NCBI RefSeq assembly: GCF_004770105.1
Contig: NZ_RQEY01000019.1
Coordinates: 434,001-498,000 of the forward strand
Length of the DNA stretch: 64,000 bases
Direction: 5' to 3'
DNA from: Leptospira andrefontaineae
GTDB lineage: Bacteria; Spirochaetota; Leptospiria; Leptospirales; Leptospiraceae
The stretch's first letter is position 1; every line of letters starts with the position of its first letter. Below, piece after piece: positions 46,743 to 56,198 of the stretch. The notes beneath the pieces were generated by a model. It ran no database searches and was not told the origin of the DNA. It was given only the letters and a program-made list of their open reading frames with translations. Both the position numbers and the translations under genes were made by a program.

Positions 46743-46914
46743 TCGGTCCTCGCATGTTAAAAAGGTAGAGACGATGATTCTCTTGAGGGAAGATCTTTCC
46801 AGAAAGAAAACCCTTAAATACTATCGAAATTCGGAAAAAATACTGTCTTTTCGATACGATTCAGGGAGAATAGATTAGAACCTCGTCCTACAAGGTCGGG
46901 AACCCAATCATTAC

Positions 46915-47772
46915 ATGGAAAATCACGATATATACCATTATGGGATTCTTCCCGACGTTCACTTTCGTTTTTCCTCAGCCGAAATTTCCTACGCAGTAAC
47001 CGCAGCATCTAACTTACACGGTTTCGACGATGCAGGTACGGAGCTTCTGGCAAGGACAATGCTTGCAGCATTCTTCTTAGCAGATCTAGTAAAAGATGAT
47101 ACTAAGGTAAGCGTTCAAATCCGCTTTTATGATGATACTGAGATACACTCGGTCTTAGCTTATAGTACTCGCGATGGAAAGTTAAAGGCGACCTTAAGAC
47201 ATCGCCCGGAAGAAGATATAGAATCCGGACAGATCTCAGAGGAAAATTTAGGAATTTTAAAAGTATTCCGTTGGAAAGACGGAGAATGTATATATCAATC
47301 TATTGTTCCTTTTAGAAACCAAAGTTTCGAAACAAATATTGAAAACTATTTAAGAGACTCGGAGCAGGTCCCTTCCTTCTTAGTGGCTTATATTAAATTA
47401 GAAGGTTTGCATTGGAGAATCAAAGGTTTATTCTTACAAGCATTACCGGAAGCAAGACCGGAACATATAGATGCAGTTAGAGAATTAGCCGGAAAGTTAG
47501 AAGAGGAAAAATCCAAAGTTTATGAAGGAACTGTTTCTCAAGCATTAGAAATTTTGCAATCTTCTTGGAATACAAAATTCGAGATCTTAGCAACTGGAAG
47601 ACCTGAATATAGATGTGATTGTTCGGAAGAGAAAATCAAAGAACTGATCCAAAATTTAGGAAAAGAAGAAGCTATGGATATCGCAGAAGAGCAAGGGCAG
47701 ATCGAAGTCACCTGCGAATTCTGTAATTCCATCTATAGATTTCCGAAGGCAGAGGTCTTAGAATTATTTTAA
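46915..47772 (+). CDS. hslO: Redox-regulated chaperone Hsp33
   Basis: 285 residues. The C-terminal zinc site has the typical CxC...CxxC arrangement (CDC, then CEFC). The folding domain is recognisable from FRFSSAEISYAVTAAS, ELLARTMLAAFFLADLVKDD and the linker. Under oxidative stress the cysteines oxidise and the protein becomes a holdase. It is followed after eight bases by tsaE, and the genes through rnr form one operon. Confidence 0.9.
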   Translation: MENHDIYHYGILPDVHFRFSSAEISYAVTAASNLHGFDDAGTELLARTMLAAFFLADLVKDDTKVSVQIRFYDDTEIHSVLAYSTRDGKLKATLRHRPEEDIESGQISEENLGILKVFRWKDGECIYQSIVPFRNQSFETNIENYLRDSEQVPSFLVAYIKLEGLHWRIKGLFLQALPEARPEHIDAVRELAGKLEEEKSKVYEGTVSQALEILQSSWNTKFEILATGRPEYRCDCSEEKIKELIQNLGKEEAMDIAEEQGQIEVTCEFCNSIYRFPKAEVLELF

Positions 47773-47780
47773 GAAATAGA

Positions 47781-48341
47781 ATGTTAGGACGGTTTGAAAA
47801 TCTTACCTTAGATTCTATAGAAATCCCTGTATCAAAACTCGCAGGGATTCTCTCAAAAGTCTGGAAAGAAGGAAAATTCCCTCTGCTACTACTTTCCGGA
47901 AAAATGGGCTCAGGCAAAACCACATTTGTTTCTAAACTTGTAAAAGCATTATTGGACCAATTAAAGCCTGGATTAGATAAATCTAAATTATTTGTAAATT
48001 CTCCCACATATACTTTGATGAATGAGTATCCGTTTCCGGAGATACTAAACCAAACGGGAGATATATTAGAGATCTTTCATTTTGATCTGTATCGGATCGG
48101 TTCTTCAGAGGAAATTCCAGACTTAGGTTTTGAAGAATATTGGAACGGTAAAGGGATTTCTCTGATAGAATGGTGGGAAAAAGCAGAGCCTGAATTTAAA
48201 GACAGAAAATTCTGCATCAAGATCGATTTGGAAGAAGCAGATGTAGACACTCGGAATCTAAAGGTTGAGTTTTTAGGAGAAGAATGGAGAAGGTCCGATC
48301 TACAGATCGGATCGTTCCTGAAGTCGGAGAAAACCTTATGA
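47781..48341 (+). CDS. tsaE: tRNA threonylcarbamoyladenosine biosynthesis ATPase TsaE
   Basis: 186 residues. P-loop LSGKMGSGKTTFVSKLVKAL, the NSPTYTLMNEYPF motif, and EIFHFDLYRIGSSEEIPDLGFEEYW are diagnostic of TsaE. With TsaB and TsaD it forms the complex that makes t6A37 in tRNAs. The stop overlaps the tsaB start (ATGA). Slightly longer than E. coli TsaE (153 residues), with a longer C-terminal tail. Confidence 0.92.
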   Translation: MLGRFENLTLDSIEIPVSKLAGILSKVWKEGKFPLLLLSGKMGSGKTTFVSKLVKALLDQLKPGLDKSKLFVNSPTYTLMNEYPFPEILNQTGDILEIFHFDLYRIGSSEEIPDLGFEEYWNGKGISLIEWWEKAEPEFKDRKFCIKIDLEEADVDTRNLKVEFLGEEWRRSDLQIGSFLKSEKTL

Positions 48342-49027
48342 CAAAAATATTATTCTTCGATGCAACTAACTCTTGGATCTTAGTGGGATGTTATCTTAAA
48401 ACGGAAGATGGCAAATTAGAAAAACTTTCCGAGCATAGAGGATTGCATAATAGAGAATCGTCTCTTTTGCTCATTAAAGAAATTTCTAATTGTTTGAAGG
48501 TTTCTAATTGGGAAAAACCTGATATAATAGTAACTGCTACCGGACCTGGATCATTTACTGGGATCAGGATCTCAGTTGCGACTGCTCGCAATTTTTCACA
48601 GATCTGGAATATTCCGGTCTTGGGAATTGATAGTTTAGAATTGTACTCCTGCCAATATTATGCGGAATCTGAATCTCCCGTTTGTGTAGGAATAGAAGCG
48701 AAACAAGGAAAAATATATTTCGGTCTAAGAGACGCCAGAGGTTATTGGGGCACCTTGGACATTGCTCCGGATATGATTCCGGAAACCATCCCGGAAGATA
48801 GGATAGGCTCTTATCTTACTGGAATTAAGTTCAGTGATTCTCCCGAATTTTTTGCGGGAACAAATATGAAAGAAAATCTTCCTTCGCCGGAAGCGAGTAT
48901 ATTGGAAAAGTCCAGCGAGATCAAAAAGGCATTAGCCAAGCCGGAAGATCATTCATATTTGCAATTGGTTCCGAATTATCTGAGAGGAACTTACGCTGAT
49001 GATAAGCCTAAGGTATATTATACATGA
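48338..49027 (+). CDS. tsaB: tRNA threonylcarbamoyladenosine biosynthesis protein TsaB
   Basis: 229 residues from ATG 48338, chosen because it overlaps the tsaE stop as ATGA and has GGAG nine bases upstream. ASKHA-like fold: KILFFDATNSWILVGCY, HNRESSLLLIKEI, VTATGPGSFTGIRISVATARN. It is the non-catalytic scaffold partner of TsaD. The stop overlaps the next gene (ATGA). Confidence 0.88.
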   Translation: MTKILFFDATNSWILVGCYLKTEDGKLEKLSEHRGLHNRESSLLLIKEISNCLKVSNWEKPDIIVTATGPGSFTGIRISVATARNFSQIWNIPVLGIDSLELYSCQYYAESESPVCVGIEAKQGKIYFGLRDARGYWGTLDIAPDMIPETIPEDRIGSYLTGIKFSDSPEFFAGTNMKENLPSPEASILEKSSEIKKALAKPEDHSYLQLVPNYLRGTYADDKPKVYYT

Positions 49028-51645
49028 CACAAAAAAAGAAAATGGTTAAACAAATACAAACTAAGAAACAAACAAAAACCAATCAGAGTAGTGAGAAAAG
49101 CAAAGAACCAAAAAAATCCAGATCCAAAGAATCGGATGAAAAAGATCTAAGAAAAAGTATCAGAGAAGCAAAGGAAAAGGTTTCCAAAAAGAAAAAAGAT
49201 CATAAGTCTTCTCGCTCCAAGAAATTGGAAATATTTCCCGTCGAACAAAAAGTTTCGGCTCCTTCTTCTAAAAACGAAAAGAAGAATAAAAACAAATCTT
49301 TTAAACAAGAGACAAGAAAAGAATTCCGAGAAGAAATTCCTTCACCAAAAGAAGAAACAAACTATAAAAAGCCTTCTTACGAAAATCAAAATAAGAATCA
49401 GGGATATTCTCCTAAACCTTCACATCACAAAAATGATTCCCATGTTCCGAGTTCAAAACCCAAATTTTATGATCAAAAGTCTAGAAGTCATGATTGGGAA
49501 AGAGAGAATGAGCCAGGCAGAAAACTTCTAAAATTTTTCCGATCTAAAGCTGGAAAGGTCCTCTCTATGCAAGAGATCTACTCTAAGTTTATTGCTCATG
49601 CAGGACAAAAAAAAGGATTTAGAAGAGAAAAATGGGAAGCCCAAGAACAAAAACGGTCTGCTGAAGAAGTTCTAGTCTTCTTCGAAAAAGAAGGTCTGAT
49701 AGAGATCCAAAAAAAGAATATCATAGTTCGTCCCAACCAAACTTTAAATGGAACAATCTCACTAAGTAAAAAGGGAGATGGCTTCGTAAAATTGACTACA
49801 GGAACAGAAGTATTCGTTCCAGGTCAGTACACTTCTTCCGCAATCCAAGGTGACCTTGTGGAAATTCTTCCAACAGGTATCGGCCGCAAAGGAAAATTAG
49901 AAGGAGAAGTAGTCTCCGTTCTTCGCAGAGGCCGTGAACTTTATAGAATGAAGGTCACTGAGAAGGATTATAAATTTATAGTCGGGACCTTCTTAGATAT
50001 GGAAGGAGATCTGAAGGAAGGTTTTCTTCCCCGCAAAACATTACTCCAAGATCTACAAGATGAGATCAATATCGGAGATGTTTTAATCGTTACTTTAAAA
50101 CAGGATTCAGATCACGAAAAAAATCTATACGAAGCTCACTTTGTTCGTTTCGAGTCGGATACAAAAGAAGACACTGATCTGATGAGAATGTTAATGAAAT
50201 ACAATTATACTATTCTCTATCCGGAAGAAGTAAAATTGGAAGAACTTCCTGACGAAGTGGACGAATCCACAGTAGACAATTGGAACTCAAGAGTGGATTT
50301 GAGAGAGCTAAAGTCCATCACTATAGATGGAGAATATTCCAAGGACTTTGACGATGCGATCTCCTTTATAGACGAAGGTAAGAAGATACGGTTTTATGTT
50401 CATATCGCAGATGTTTCTCATTATGTTCAGCCCGGTTCCGATCTGGATATAGAAGCCTATGCGAGAGCTACTTCCGTTTATTTGGGAAGTAGAGTTGTCC
50501 CGATGCTTCCACCTGAACTATCCGAAAATCTTTGTAGTCTTGTGGCTAAGAAGAACCGACTGGCATTTACAGTGGAGATGGAGGCGGATTGGAGTGGAAC
50601 TATCTTCCATGCTAAGTTTTATAAATCCATTATTAAAGTAGAAGAAAGATACACTTATAATCGAGCAGAAGAAGAGATCAAATCCGGAGATCAGAATAAT
50701 TGGATCTTCCAAATGATGAAGTTTGCGGACATTCTTAGAAAGAGAAGACTCAATTCCGGAAGAGTGGATCTAAATCTTAAAGAGACAAAGGTAGTCACGG
50801 ACTCAGAACATAATGTGGTTGAGATCAAACCTGTCGATAGATTACAGGCTCACATCTTGATCGAAGAATTCATGCTCTCTGCAAATATCAAAGTAGCAGA
50901 GTATATACGCAAAAAAGAAAGACCTACTCTTTATCGTGTCCACGAACCGATGGATGTGGAAAAACTGGAGATGTTAAATTCGTTCCTAAGCTTGAATGGA
51001 GTTAATGCACAGCTACAAGATACAAAGTACGAATCTATCCGACATGTTCTACAAGTGATCGAAGGAAGTCCTTCGGAACGTTTGTTTAATATTTCTCTTT
51101 TGAGAAGTTTTATGCAGGCTTATTATTCCGGAGAATATCTAGGTCATTGGGGATTGGGTTTTAAAGACTATTGTCATTTCACTTCTCCAATTCGTCGTTA
51201 TCCTGACTTGGTTTGCCATCGGGTTTTAGAAAGTATCCTACTCTCAGAAGAGGAACCTTATTCGGAAGAAGATATTAAAGTAATGGGTCTTCATACTTCT
51301 CACGAAGAAAGAAAGGCAACTGATTCTGAAAGGGATTATTATAAACTCAAGGCTTGTAGGTTTTTGGAGAAAACAGGTATCAAAGAATTTACTGCGACAC
51401 TTGTAGGATTCAAAGCTGCTGTTGCATTTGTGGAATTGAATAATCCACCAGTGGAAGCAATCATCCCAGCGATAGAATTCACTGATGAAGGTGAGTTACA
51501 AACAGAGACAGATTTCACATTCTATTCTAAAAAATATACCAAACAATATTCATTAGGTGAAACATTCCCTGTTGAATTGGATAGAATTGATTTCGAAGAA
51601 ATCAAAATTTACGTGAAGATGAAAAAATTCCAAAAGAAAGGATAG
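49024..51645 (+). CDS. rnr: Ribonuclease R with long lysine-rich N-terminal extension
   Basis: 873 residues. Residues 1-165 are low-complexity Lys/Ser/Glu-rich sequence that is probably disordered. Then comes an HTH-like CSD-preceding region (RKLLKFFRSKAGKVLSMQEIYSKF), cold-shock domains, and the RNB catalytic core with SITIDGEYSKDFDDAISF (conserved aspartates), YVHIADVSHYVQPGSDLD and HFTSPIRRYPDL. The C-terminal S1-like domain is short. In E. coli RNase R the lysine-rich tail is C-terminal; here it is at the N-terminus. Degrades structured RNA in the 3'-5' direction. Last gene of the hslO-tsaE-tsaB-rnr operon. Confidence 0.92.
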   Translation: MTQKKKMVKQIQTKKQTKTNQSSEKSKEPKKSRSKESDEKDLRKSIREAKEKVSKKKKDHKSSRSKKLEIFPVEQKVSAPSSKNEKKNKNKSFKQETRKEFREEIPSPKEETNYKKPSYENQNKNQGYSPKPSHHKNDSHVPSSKPKFYDQKSRSHDWERENEPGRKLLKFFRSKAGKVLSMQEIYSKFIAHAGQKKGFRREKWEAQEQKRSAEEVLVFFEKEGLIEIQKKNIIVRPNQTLNGTISLSKKGDGFVKLTTGTEVFVPGQYTSSAIQGDLVEILPTGIGRKGKLEGEVVSVLRRGRELYRMKVTEKDYKFIVGTFLDMEGDLKEGFLPRKTLLQDLQDEINIGDVLIVTLKQDSDHEKNLYEAHFVRFESDTKEDTDLMRMLMKYNYTILYPEEVKLEELPDEVDESTVDNWNSRVDLRELKSITIDGEYSKDFDDAISFIDEGKKIRFYVHIADVSHYVQPGSDLDIEAYARATSVYLGSRVVPMLPPELSENLCSLVAKKNRLAFTVEMEADWSGTIFHAKFYKSIIKVEERYTYNRAEEEIKSGDQNNWIFQMMKFADILRKRRLNSGRVDLNLKETKVVTDSEHNVVEIKPVDRLQAHILIEEFMLSANIKVAEYIRKKERPTLYRVHEPMDVEKLEMLNSFLSLNGVNAQLQDTKYESIRHVLQVIEGSPSERLFNISLLRSFMQAYYSGEYLGHWGLGFKDYCHFTSPIRRYPDLVCHRVLESILLSEEEPYSEEDIKVMGLHTSHEERKATDSERDYYKLKACRFLEKTGIKEFTATLVGFKAAVAFVELNNPPVEAIIPAIEFTDEGELQTETDFTFYSKKYTKQYSLGETFPVELDRIDFEEIKIYVKMKKFQKKG

Positions 51646-51718
51646 ACAAAGTCGAACATATTCCAGAACATTCGTTACGGTAAACTTTGTTTTTTCGAAC
51701 AAAGTTTAGGAGTTAGAA

Positions 51719-52222
51719 TTGGAATCGTTTCTGGATGAGAAAGTCTCTCGTAGTCGCTTTCTAAAGTTTTTGTTCAAAACGGCGGCCATCTCCGCCATCC
51801 TAGTTCCTCAAGCTTCCTGCAAACCTGGATCTATTCCTAAATTGCATGGATTGAGTGATTCTGAATATCTCGCTTTCAAATCTTTGGAAGAGGTTTTCCT
51901 GGTAGGAAATCCAATCCAAGGATTCGATTTGGGAGTGGCTGCGGATAAATACATCTACGGTCATCCATACCCTATCGATACAGAATCCGTTTTGAAATTA
52001 TTGGCATTCTTGCCTGGCTCTTCTCTCGTTTCTCTTGCTTTGGATTTTTCTTTCACCTCTATGGTAGGACTTTCCAAAGAAGATAGAGAGAAACGTCTTC
52101 TTTCCTGGAAAAACTCTTCCCTATCTTTGAAAAGAGGCGCTTATAATATCATGCGCCAGCTGTCCTTCTTCTTAGTTTCTATGGAAAGAGATTATAACGA
52201 ACTAGTGGGATATAAAGGTTAA
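51719..52222 (+). CDS. Exported small subunit-like partner of the GMC oxidoreductase, lipoprotein candidate
   Basis: 167 residues, TTG start with AGGAG about seven bases upstream. The N-terminus SRSRFLKFLFKTAAISA resembles a twin-arginine signal in which the second arginine is replaced, followed by a possible lipobox (PQASC). The size, signal and position five bases before a GMC oxidoreductase resemble the gluconate 2-dehydrogenase subunit 3 arrangement, in which the small subunit carries the export signal for the flavoprotein. The functional link is inferred from context. Confidence 0.6.
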   Translation: MESFLDEKVSRSRFLKFLFKTAAISAILVPQASCKPGSIPKLHGLSDSEYLAFKSLEEVFLVGNPIQGFDLGVAADKYIYGHPYPIDTESVLKLLAFLPGSSLVSLALDFSFTSMVGLSKEDREKRLLSWKNSSLSLKRGAYNIMRQLSFFLVSMERDYNELVGYKG

Positions 52223-52227
52223 GAACT

Positions 52228-53841
52228 ATGGGAGCAATTCCTGAGGCAAATTATAAGATCATAACTCCTGAAAAACATGAATCTTTGATCAAAGAGAACG
52301 GGATCAAAGACGGAGTTTGGAAATTACAAGCAGAGGCTGTCATCATTGGTTCCGGCGCAGGGGGAGCAGTAGTCGCTGCCACTCTTGCAAAAGCGGGTTG
52401 GAAAGTAATTCTAATCGAAGAAGGCGGATATTTTAATCCTGCAAAATTCACAGGAGATGAGTTTCTTTCCCAAGCTAGATTATATAGAGATGCGGGATTT
52501 ATCATCTCAGAAGAGCAAACTCTTTCTATCTTACAAGGAAGGACCGTAGGAGGTTCGACCACTGTAAATTGGCAAACTTCTCTTTATCCTCCTGATTACG
52601 TGACCAACGAATGGGATTCCCGTTTCGGTTGGAAAGGTTATGGAAGACAGGAAATGGACGCGTATATTTCAGAAGTCCATGAAAGGATTGGTGTCCATGA
52701 AGTTCCTCCGAACTTGATCAATGCAAACAATAACACCTTAATGAAAGGCGGAAAAGCATTAGGCCTACATCCGGAAGTATTAAAAAATAATAATAGAGGT
52801 TGTATCGGTCTAGGCCGTTGCGGTTTAGGTTGCCCTATTAACGCAAAACAATCCGCATTCTTAACCTGGATCCCTGATGCGATCGAAGCAGGTGCAACTG
52901 TAATCTCGAATATGAGAGCACAATACATCCAAGACGGAGATATTAAAACTGTAGTTGCAGAATTCACTCCTGATCCTTACGAAAAGGCTCCGAACAATAT
53001 TATAGAAAAAGTAGTGATCGATGCTCCTGTAGTAATCGTAAGTGCAGGGGCAATAGAAGGTCCTGCATTATTACAAAGATCGGGGTTAGGAAACGATTGG
53101 GTCGGAAGAAATTTAAAAGTCCATCCTACCAGCACGAACTTTGCCATCTTTGACGAGACGATCAATATGTTCTCTGGACCACCTCAATCCGCAGTGATCA
53201 AACATGGCCATAACCAAAATAATACGGGTTATGGATATTGGTTAGAAGTAGCTCCATTCCGCCCTACTTTGGCAAGCTCACTGATCCCTTTCTATGGACA
53301 GAGACAATTCGATGCTATGAAGAAGTATCCGAATATGAGCGCAGGTATCGTGCTAGTTCGTGATGGTGCTGATGGAGAAGCGAATGCTTCGGTAAAATGG
53401 TCCTTAGGAAGAAGAAAAGTTTATTTCGAGATCACTCCTACCGACGGCAAAAATCTACTCAAAGGTTTGAAAGCTCTCGCAGAAGTACAAGTTGCGGCAG
53501 GTGCAAAGGCGATCATATTCCCATTCCCTGATGTAGAAGATCCGATACCAGTGGATAAAAATTCCAAGTTTGATTGGATCTTAGACAAGAGCATCGAACC
53601 TGGAAAGATCGCAATCGGTTCTGCTCACCCTCACGGTTCTATCCAAGCAGCCAAATCAGCCGACCTTGGTGCGGTGGATTTAGATTTCCAACTCTTCGGT
53701 CATAAGAATATTTTCGTAATGGATGCTTCTGTATATCCTACAGGATTATCCGTAAATCCACAAATTACGACCATGAGCGTGAATCTAAGAGCCGCAAGAG
53801 CCTTGGCTCAAAGAAAGTCAGAGGTTTTAGGAAATAAATAA
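52228..53841 (+). CDS. GMC-family FAD oxidoreductase
   Basis: 537 residues. N-terminal FAD-binding fold with VIIGSGAGGAVVAATLAKAGW and VILIEEGG. GRTVGGSTTVNW supplies the GMC signature, and a cysteine cluster GCIGLGRCGLGCPINAKQS is typical of the cholesterol oxidase/gluconate dehydrogenase-like subgroup. The C-terminal region carries GSAHPHGS and VYPTGLSVNPQITT. It has no signal peptide, so if exported it would need its small partner. Substrate (sugar, alcohol, sterol-like) unknown. Confidence 0.86.
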   Translation: MGAIPEANYKIITPEKHESLIKENGIKDGVWKLQAEAVIIGSGAGGAVVAATLAKAGWKVILIEEGGYFNPAKFTGDEFLSQARLYRDAGFIISEEQTLSILQGRTVGGSTTVNWQTSLYPPDYVTNEWDSRFGWKGYGRQEMDAYISEVHERIGVHEVPPNLINANNNTLMKGGKALGLHPEVLKNNNRGCIGLGRCGLGCPINAKQSAFLTWIPDAIEAGATVISNMRAQYIQDGDIKTVVAEFTPDPYEKAPNNIIEKVVIDAPVVIVSAGAIEGPALLQRSGLGNDWVGRNLKVHPTSTNFAIFDETINMFSGPPQSAVIKHGHNQNNTGYGYWLEVAPFRPTLASSLIPFYGQRQFDAMKKYPNMSAGIVLVRDGADGEANASVKWSLGRRKVYFEITPTDGKNLLKGLKALAEVQVAAGAKAIIFPFPDVEDPIPVDKNSKFDWILDKSIEPGKIAIGSAHPHGSIQAAKSADLGAVDLDFQLFGHKNIFVMDASVYPTGLSVNPQITTMSVNLRAARALAQRKSEVLGNK

Positions 53842-53845
53842 TTCC

Positions 53846-53893
53846 TTTTGGAAGGCGAGAATTCCACTTTATTCGTGGCGTTCTCTTCCAAAA
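53846..53893. other. Long stem-loop downstream of the GMC oxidoreductase gene
   Basis: The arms TTTTGGAA and TTCCAAAA pair perfectly. Inside them GAGAA/TTCTC and CCAC/GTGG pair around a loop of TTTATTC. It begins five bases after the stop codon at 53841. There is no T-run after it, so it may be a factor-independent terminator of weak type, an mRNA-stabilising structure, or a regulatory element. Confidence 0.5.
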
Positions 53894-53952
53894 TTGGATA
53901 AATGCCTTCCTTCTTTTGTAGTATTCGGAGGGAAAATGTAGGTCTTACTAGT

Positions 53953-55464
53953 ATGCGTAAGTCCTTCTTTTCTCTACTGATTTGCTTTAGTATATTCTTC
54001 TTTTCCAATTCTGTCTTCGCAGATATGAAAGAGGGCAAAAAAGCTTATTCCAGAAAAGACTATACAGAAGCTCTCAAACAATTCCAAAAATATAACGATG
54101 GAAACCCTTCTTCCGGCGAGGCCTGGATGTACATGGGTTATATCTATGAGAGCAGAAAAGATTATAATAAATCGATCCAAGCATTTAAGAAAGCAGTCAG
54201 TTTAAATCTTCCCAAAAAGGATTTAGTCAATTCCCTTACAAAGATCATTCTTTATCATAATTATCAGAGAGATTATGGGGAAGTGATCTCTTATTCCAAT
54301 CGATTGCTAAAGATCGATCCGGATCTTTCCCATATCCAAAAGATCAGAGCTGCCGCAGAAGAGAGATATTCTTCCGGGGGACCTCGCAAACCTGTTTATC
54401 ATGAGGAAGAACCGGAGCAGGAAAGTGTTTCCAGCCTCGAAAAAAAATTAAAACAAGAACCAAATAACAAAGAGATCCTCTGGAGACTTGCATTAGCTTA
54501 TTATAATGAAAAAGAATTTGCTAAGTCTGAATCTATTCTTTCCGGATTAGTTAAAAGTGAACCGGAGAATGTGGAGTATGGTTATAAGTATGGTGCCCTT
54601 CTCGTTCGCATTGGAAATTATGACGATGCGCTCGTTGTTTTAAATCGTATAGAGCCTAAGATCCCATCTGAAAGAGAAAAATTACTTTATTATACTCACC
54701 TGACCCAGGCTGCCGCTTATCATAAAAAGAAAAACTTCGAAGAAGCTTCCAAGTATTACAGAAAGGCGCATGCAAATAAACATACAGTCCTTCCTTTGAT
54801 TGGTCTGACCAAAATTAAATGGCAGCAAAAGGATTGTGATAGTGCGATCAAAACCGCCGAAAAAGCTCTCGAATACGGAGAAAAAACCAGAGAGATCCGA
54901 ATGTATATCGGCCTCTGCAAAATACAGATCGGCAAAAAAGAAGAAGGTTATGATCTTCTGAAAGAAATCGGTGCCGCCATCGAAAAAGAAAATCCGGAAC
55001 TAAAAGAACTTCCGGACGTGTATTACGATGGTATTTTAAAACTTGCTAGATATTATACAAACAACGGTAACTATGAAAAAGCTCTCAAATATTTTCATGC
55101 TGTCCAACCGGATGAAGAAGAAATTAGAGAATACAATTTTTATTTAGGTAAAACCTATCTATACACCGGTTCCGTAGAAAAAGCGATCAATCATTTGGAA
55201 AGAGTAGAAGATTCTGCAGGAGCCTATTATCTCTTAGCGAAATGTTATGCAGAGAAGAATGACCAAGAAAAGACAATGTCCTATATTAAAAGATCAGGGA
55301 GTATCAAATCTTCTTATTGGTCTTCTGCAGAAAAAGACAAGGCATTCAAAAAATTCAGATCCGACGAAGGTTTCAAAACATTCTTGGAGACAAGAGCTGG
55401 AACTAGAGATCATAAAAAATCTGACGATGATAAAGACGACGACGATTCCCAAGATAGGGACTAA
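53953..55464 (+). CDS. Secreted TPR-repeat protein
   Basis: 503 residues from ATG 53953, chosen because the signal peptide (MRKSFFSLLICFSIFFFSNSVFA) then begins normally; the upstream frame has no start with a good ribosome site. The mature part is mainly tetratricopeptide repeats, for example EGKKAYSRKDYTEALKQFQKY, GEAWMYMGYIYESRKDYNKSIQAFKKAV, NVEYGYKYGALLVRIGNYDDALVVL and KIKWQQKDCDSAIKTAEKALEYG. The tail is Asp/Lys-rich. Protein-protein interaction role in the periplasm; partner unknown. Confidence 0.82.
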   Translation: MRKSFFSLLICFSIFFFSNSVFADMKEGKKAYSRKDYTEALKQFQKYNDGNPSSGEAWMYMGYIYESRKDYNKSIQAFKKAVSLNLPKKDLVNSLTKIILYHNYQRDYGEVISYSNRLLKIDPDLSHIQKIRAAAEERYSSGGPRKPVYHEEEPEQESVSSLEKKLKQEPNNKEILWRLALAYYNEKEFAKSESILSGLVKSEPENVEYGYKYGALLVRIGNYDDALVVLNRIEPKIPSEREKLLYYTHLTQAAAYHKKKNFEEASKYYRKAHANKHTVLPLIGLTKIKWQQKDCDSAIKTAEKALEYGEKTREIRMYIGLCKIQIGKKEEGYDLLKEIGAAIEKENPELKELPDVYYDGILKLARYYTNNGNYEKALKYFHAVQPDEEEIREYNFYLGKTYLYTGSVEKAINHLERVEDSAGAYYLLAKCYAEKNDQEKTMSYIKRSGSIKSSYWSSAEKDKAFKKFRSDEGFKTFLETRAGTRDHKKSDDDKDDDDSQDRD

Positions 55465-55468
55465 TCGT

Positions 55469-56191
55469 TTATTTTCTTTTTGAAAGTAAGGTTTCCAGAT
55501 CCACTTGTCCGGGAGCCTTTGGTTCTCCCAAACAACAATAAGTAAACTGAGATCCTATCCTTTCCGGAAAGATCCTAAATTCTTTTCCTGATTCTCCCAT
55601 TAATATTCCGCAGAAGCCTATTGGGATATTCTGTTTGGCACATAGTTTTGAAAGTTTAAGTGCATATTCTTGGAAATCTTTGGATTCCTTTTCATTCTTT
55701 GGAAGTGCAGCTATCTTAAAAATTCTTTGGAAAGGAAGTCCCGACTTAACAGTAGCTAAAACTTCTTCAGTGACTGGTCTTAGGAAAAAGAGTAATTCTT
55801 CGTAATCCGGAATTCCAGAAAAACTATGAACGGATCGAATGATCCCGAAACGATCCTCGTCTATTCCATTAAAGACTGGATTATCCTTATCCAATTCCAG
55901 ATCTACATAATGTTTTCCTGATTCTAATCCGGAAAGTAAGGGGGCAATATTTTCTATATTCCAGACACCTAAACTTTTCAGGCTGGAATCTTCAGGTTGT
56001 CTATAAGTGAATACACAGGATGCATTTAGATCTTTTATTTTTTGTAAGATCTTATCTGGAGCATCTTTGTCTGAACGAAATTGATCCAAACGGATCTCTA
56101 AAAAATCGGCCTTAGGAAGAGTCTTTAATCCAAAAAACTCTTCTTCATTCAATGTAAGAATGATCCGTATTTTTTGAGAGTCGTTGCTCAT
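55469..56191 (-). CDS. aroD: Type I 3-dehydroquinate dehydratase
   Basis: 240 residues; TIM-barrel type I dehydroquinase. The conserved residues are in place: the substrate-binding DFLEIRLDQFR, H122 in SVHSFSG and the Schiff-base lysine K159 in RIFKIAALPKN, then GSQFTYCCLGEPKAPGQ. It carries out the third step of the shikimate pathway. Last gene of the TonB-like to aroD operon, seven bases after kdsD. Confidence 0.86.
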   Translation of the reverse strand: MSNDSQKIRIILTLNEEEFFGLKTLPKADFLEIRLDQFRSDKDAPDKILQKIKDLNASCVFTYRQPEDSSLKSLGVWNIENIAPLLSGLESGKHYVDLELDKDNPVFNGIDEDRFGIIRSVHSFSGIPDYEELLFFLRPVTEEVLATVKSGLPFQRIFKIAALPKNEKESKDFQEYALKLSKLCAKQNIPIGFCGILMGESGKEFRIFPERIGSQFTYCCLGEPKAPGQVDLETLLSKRK

Positions 56192-56198
56192 CCGATGA

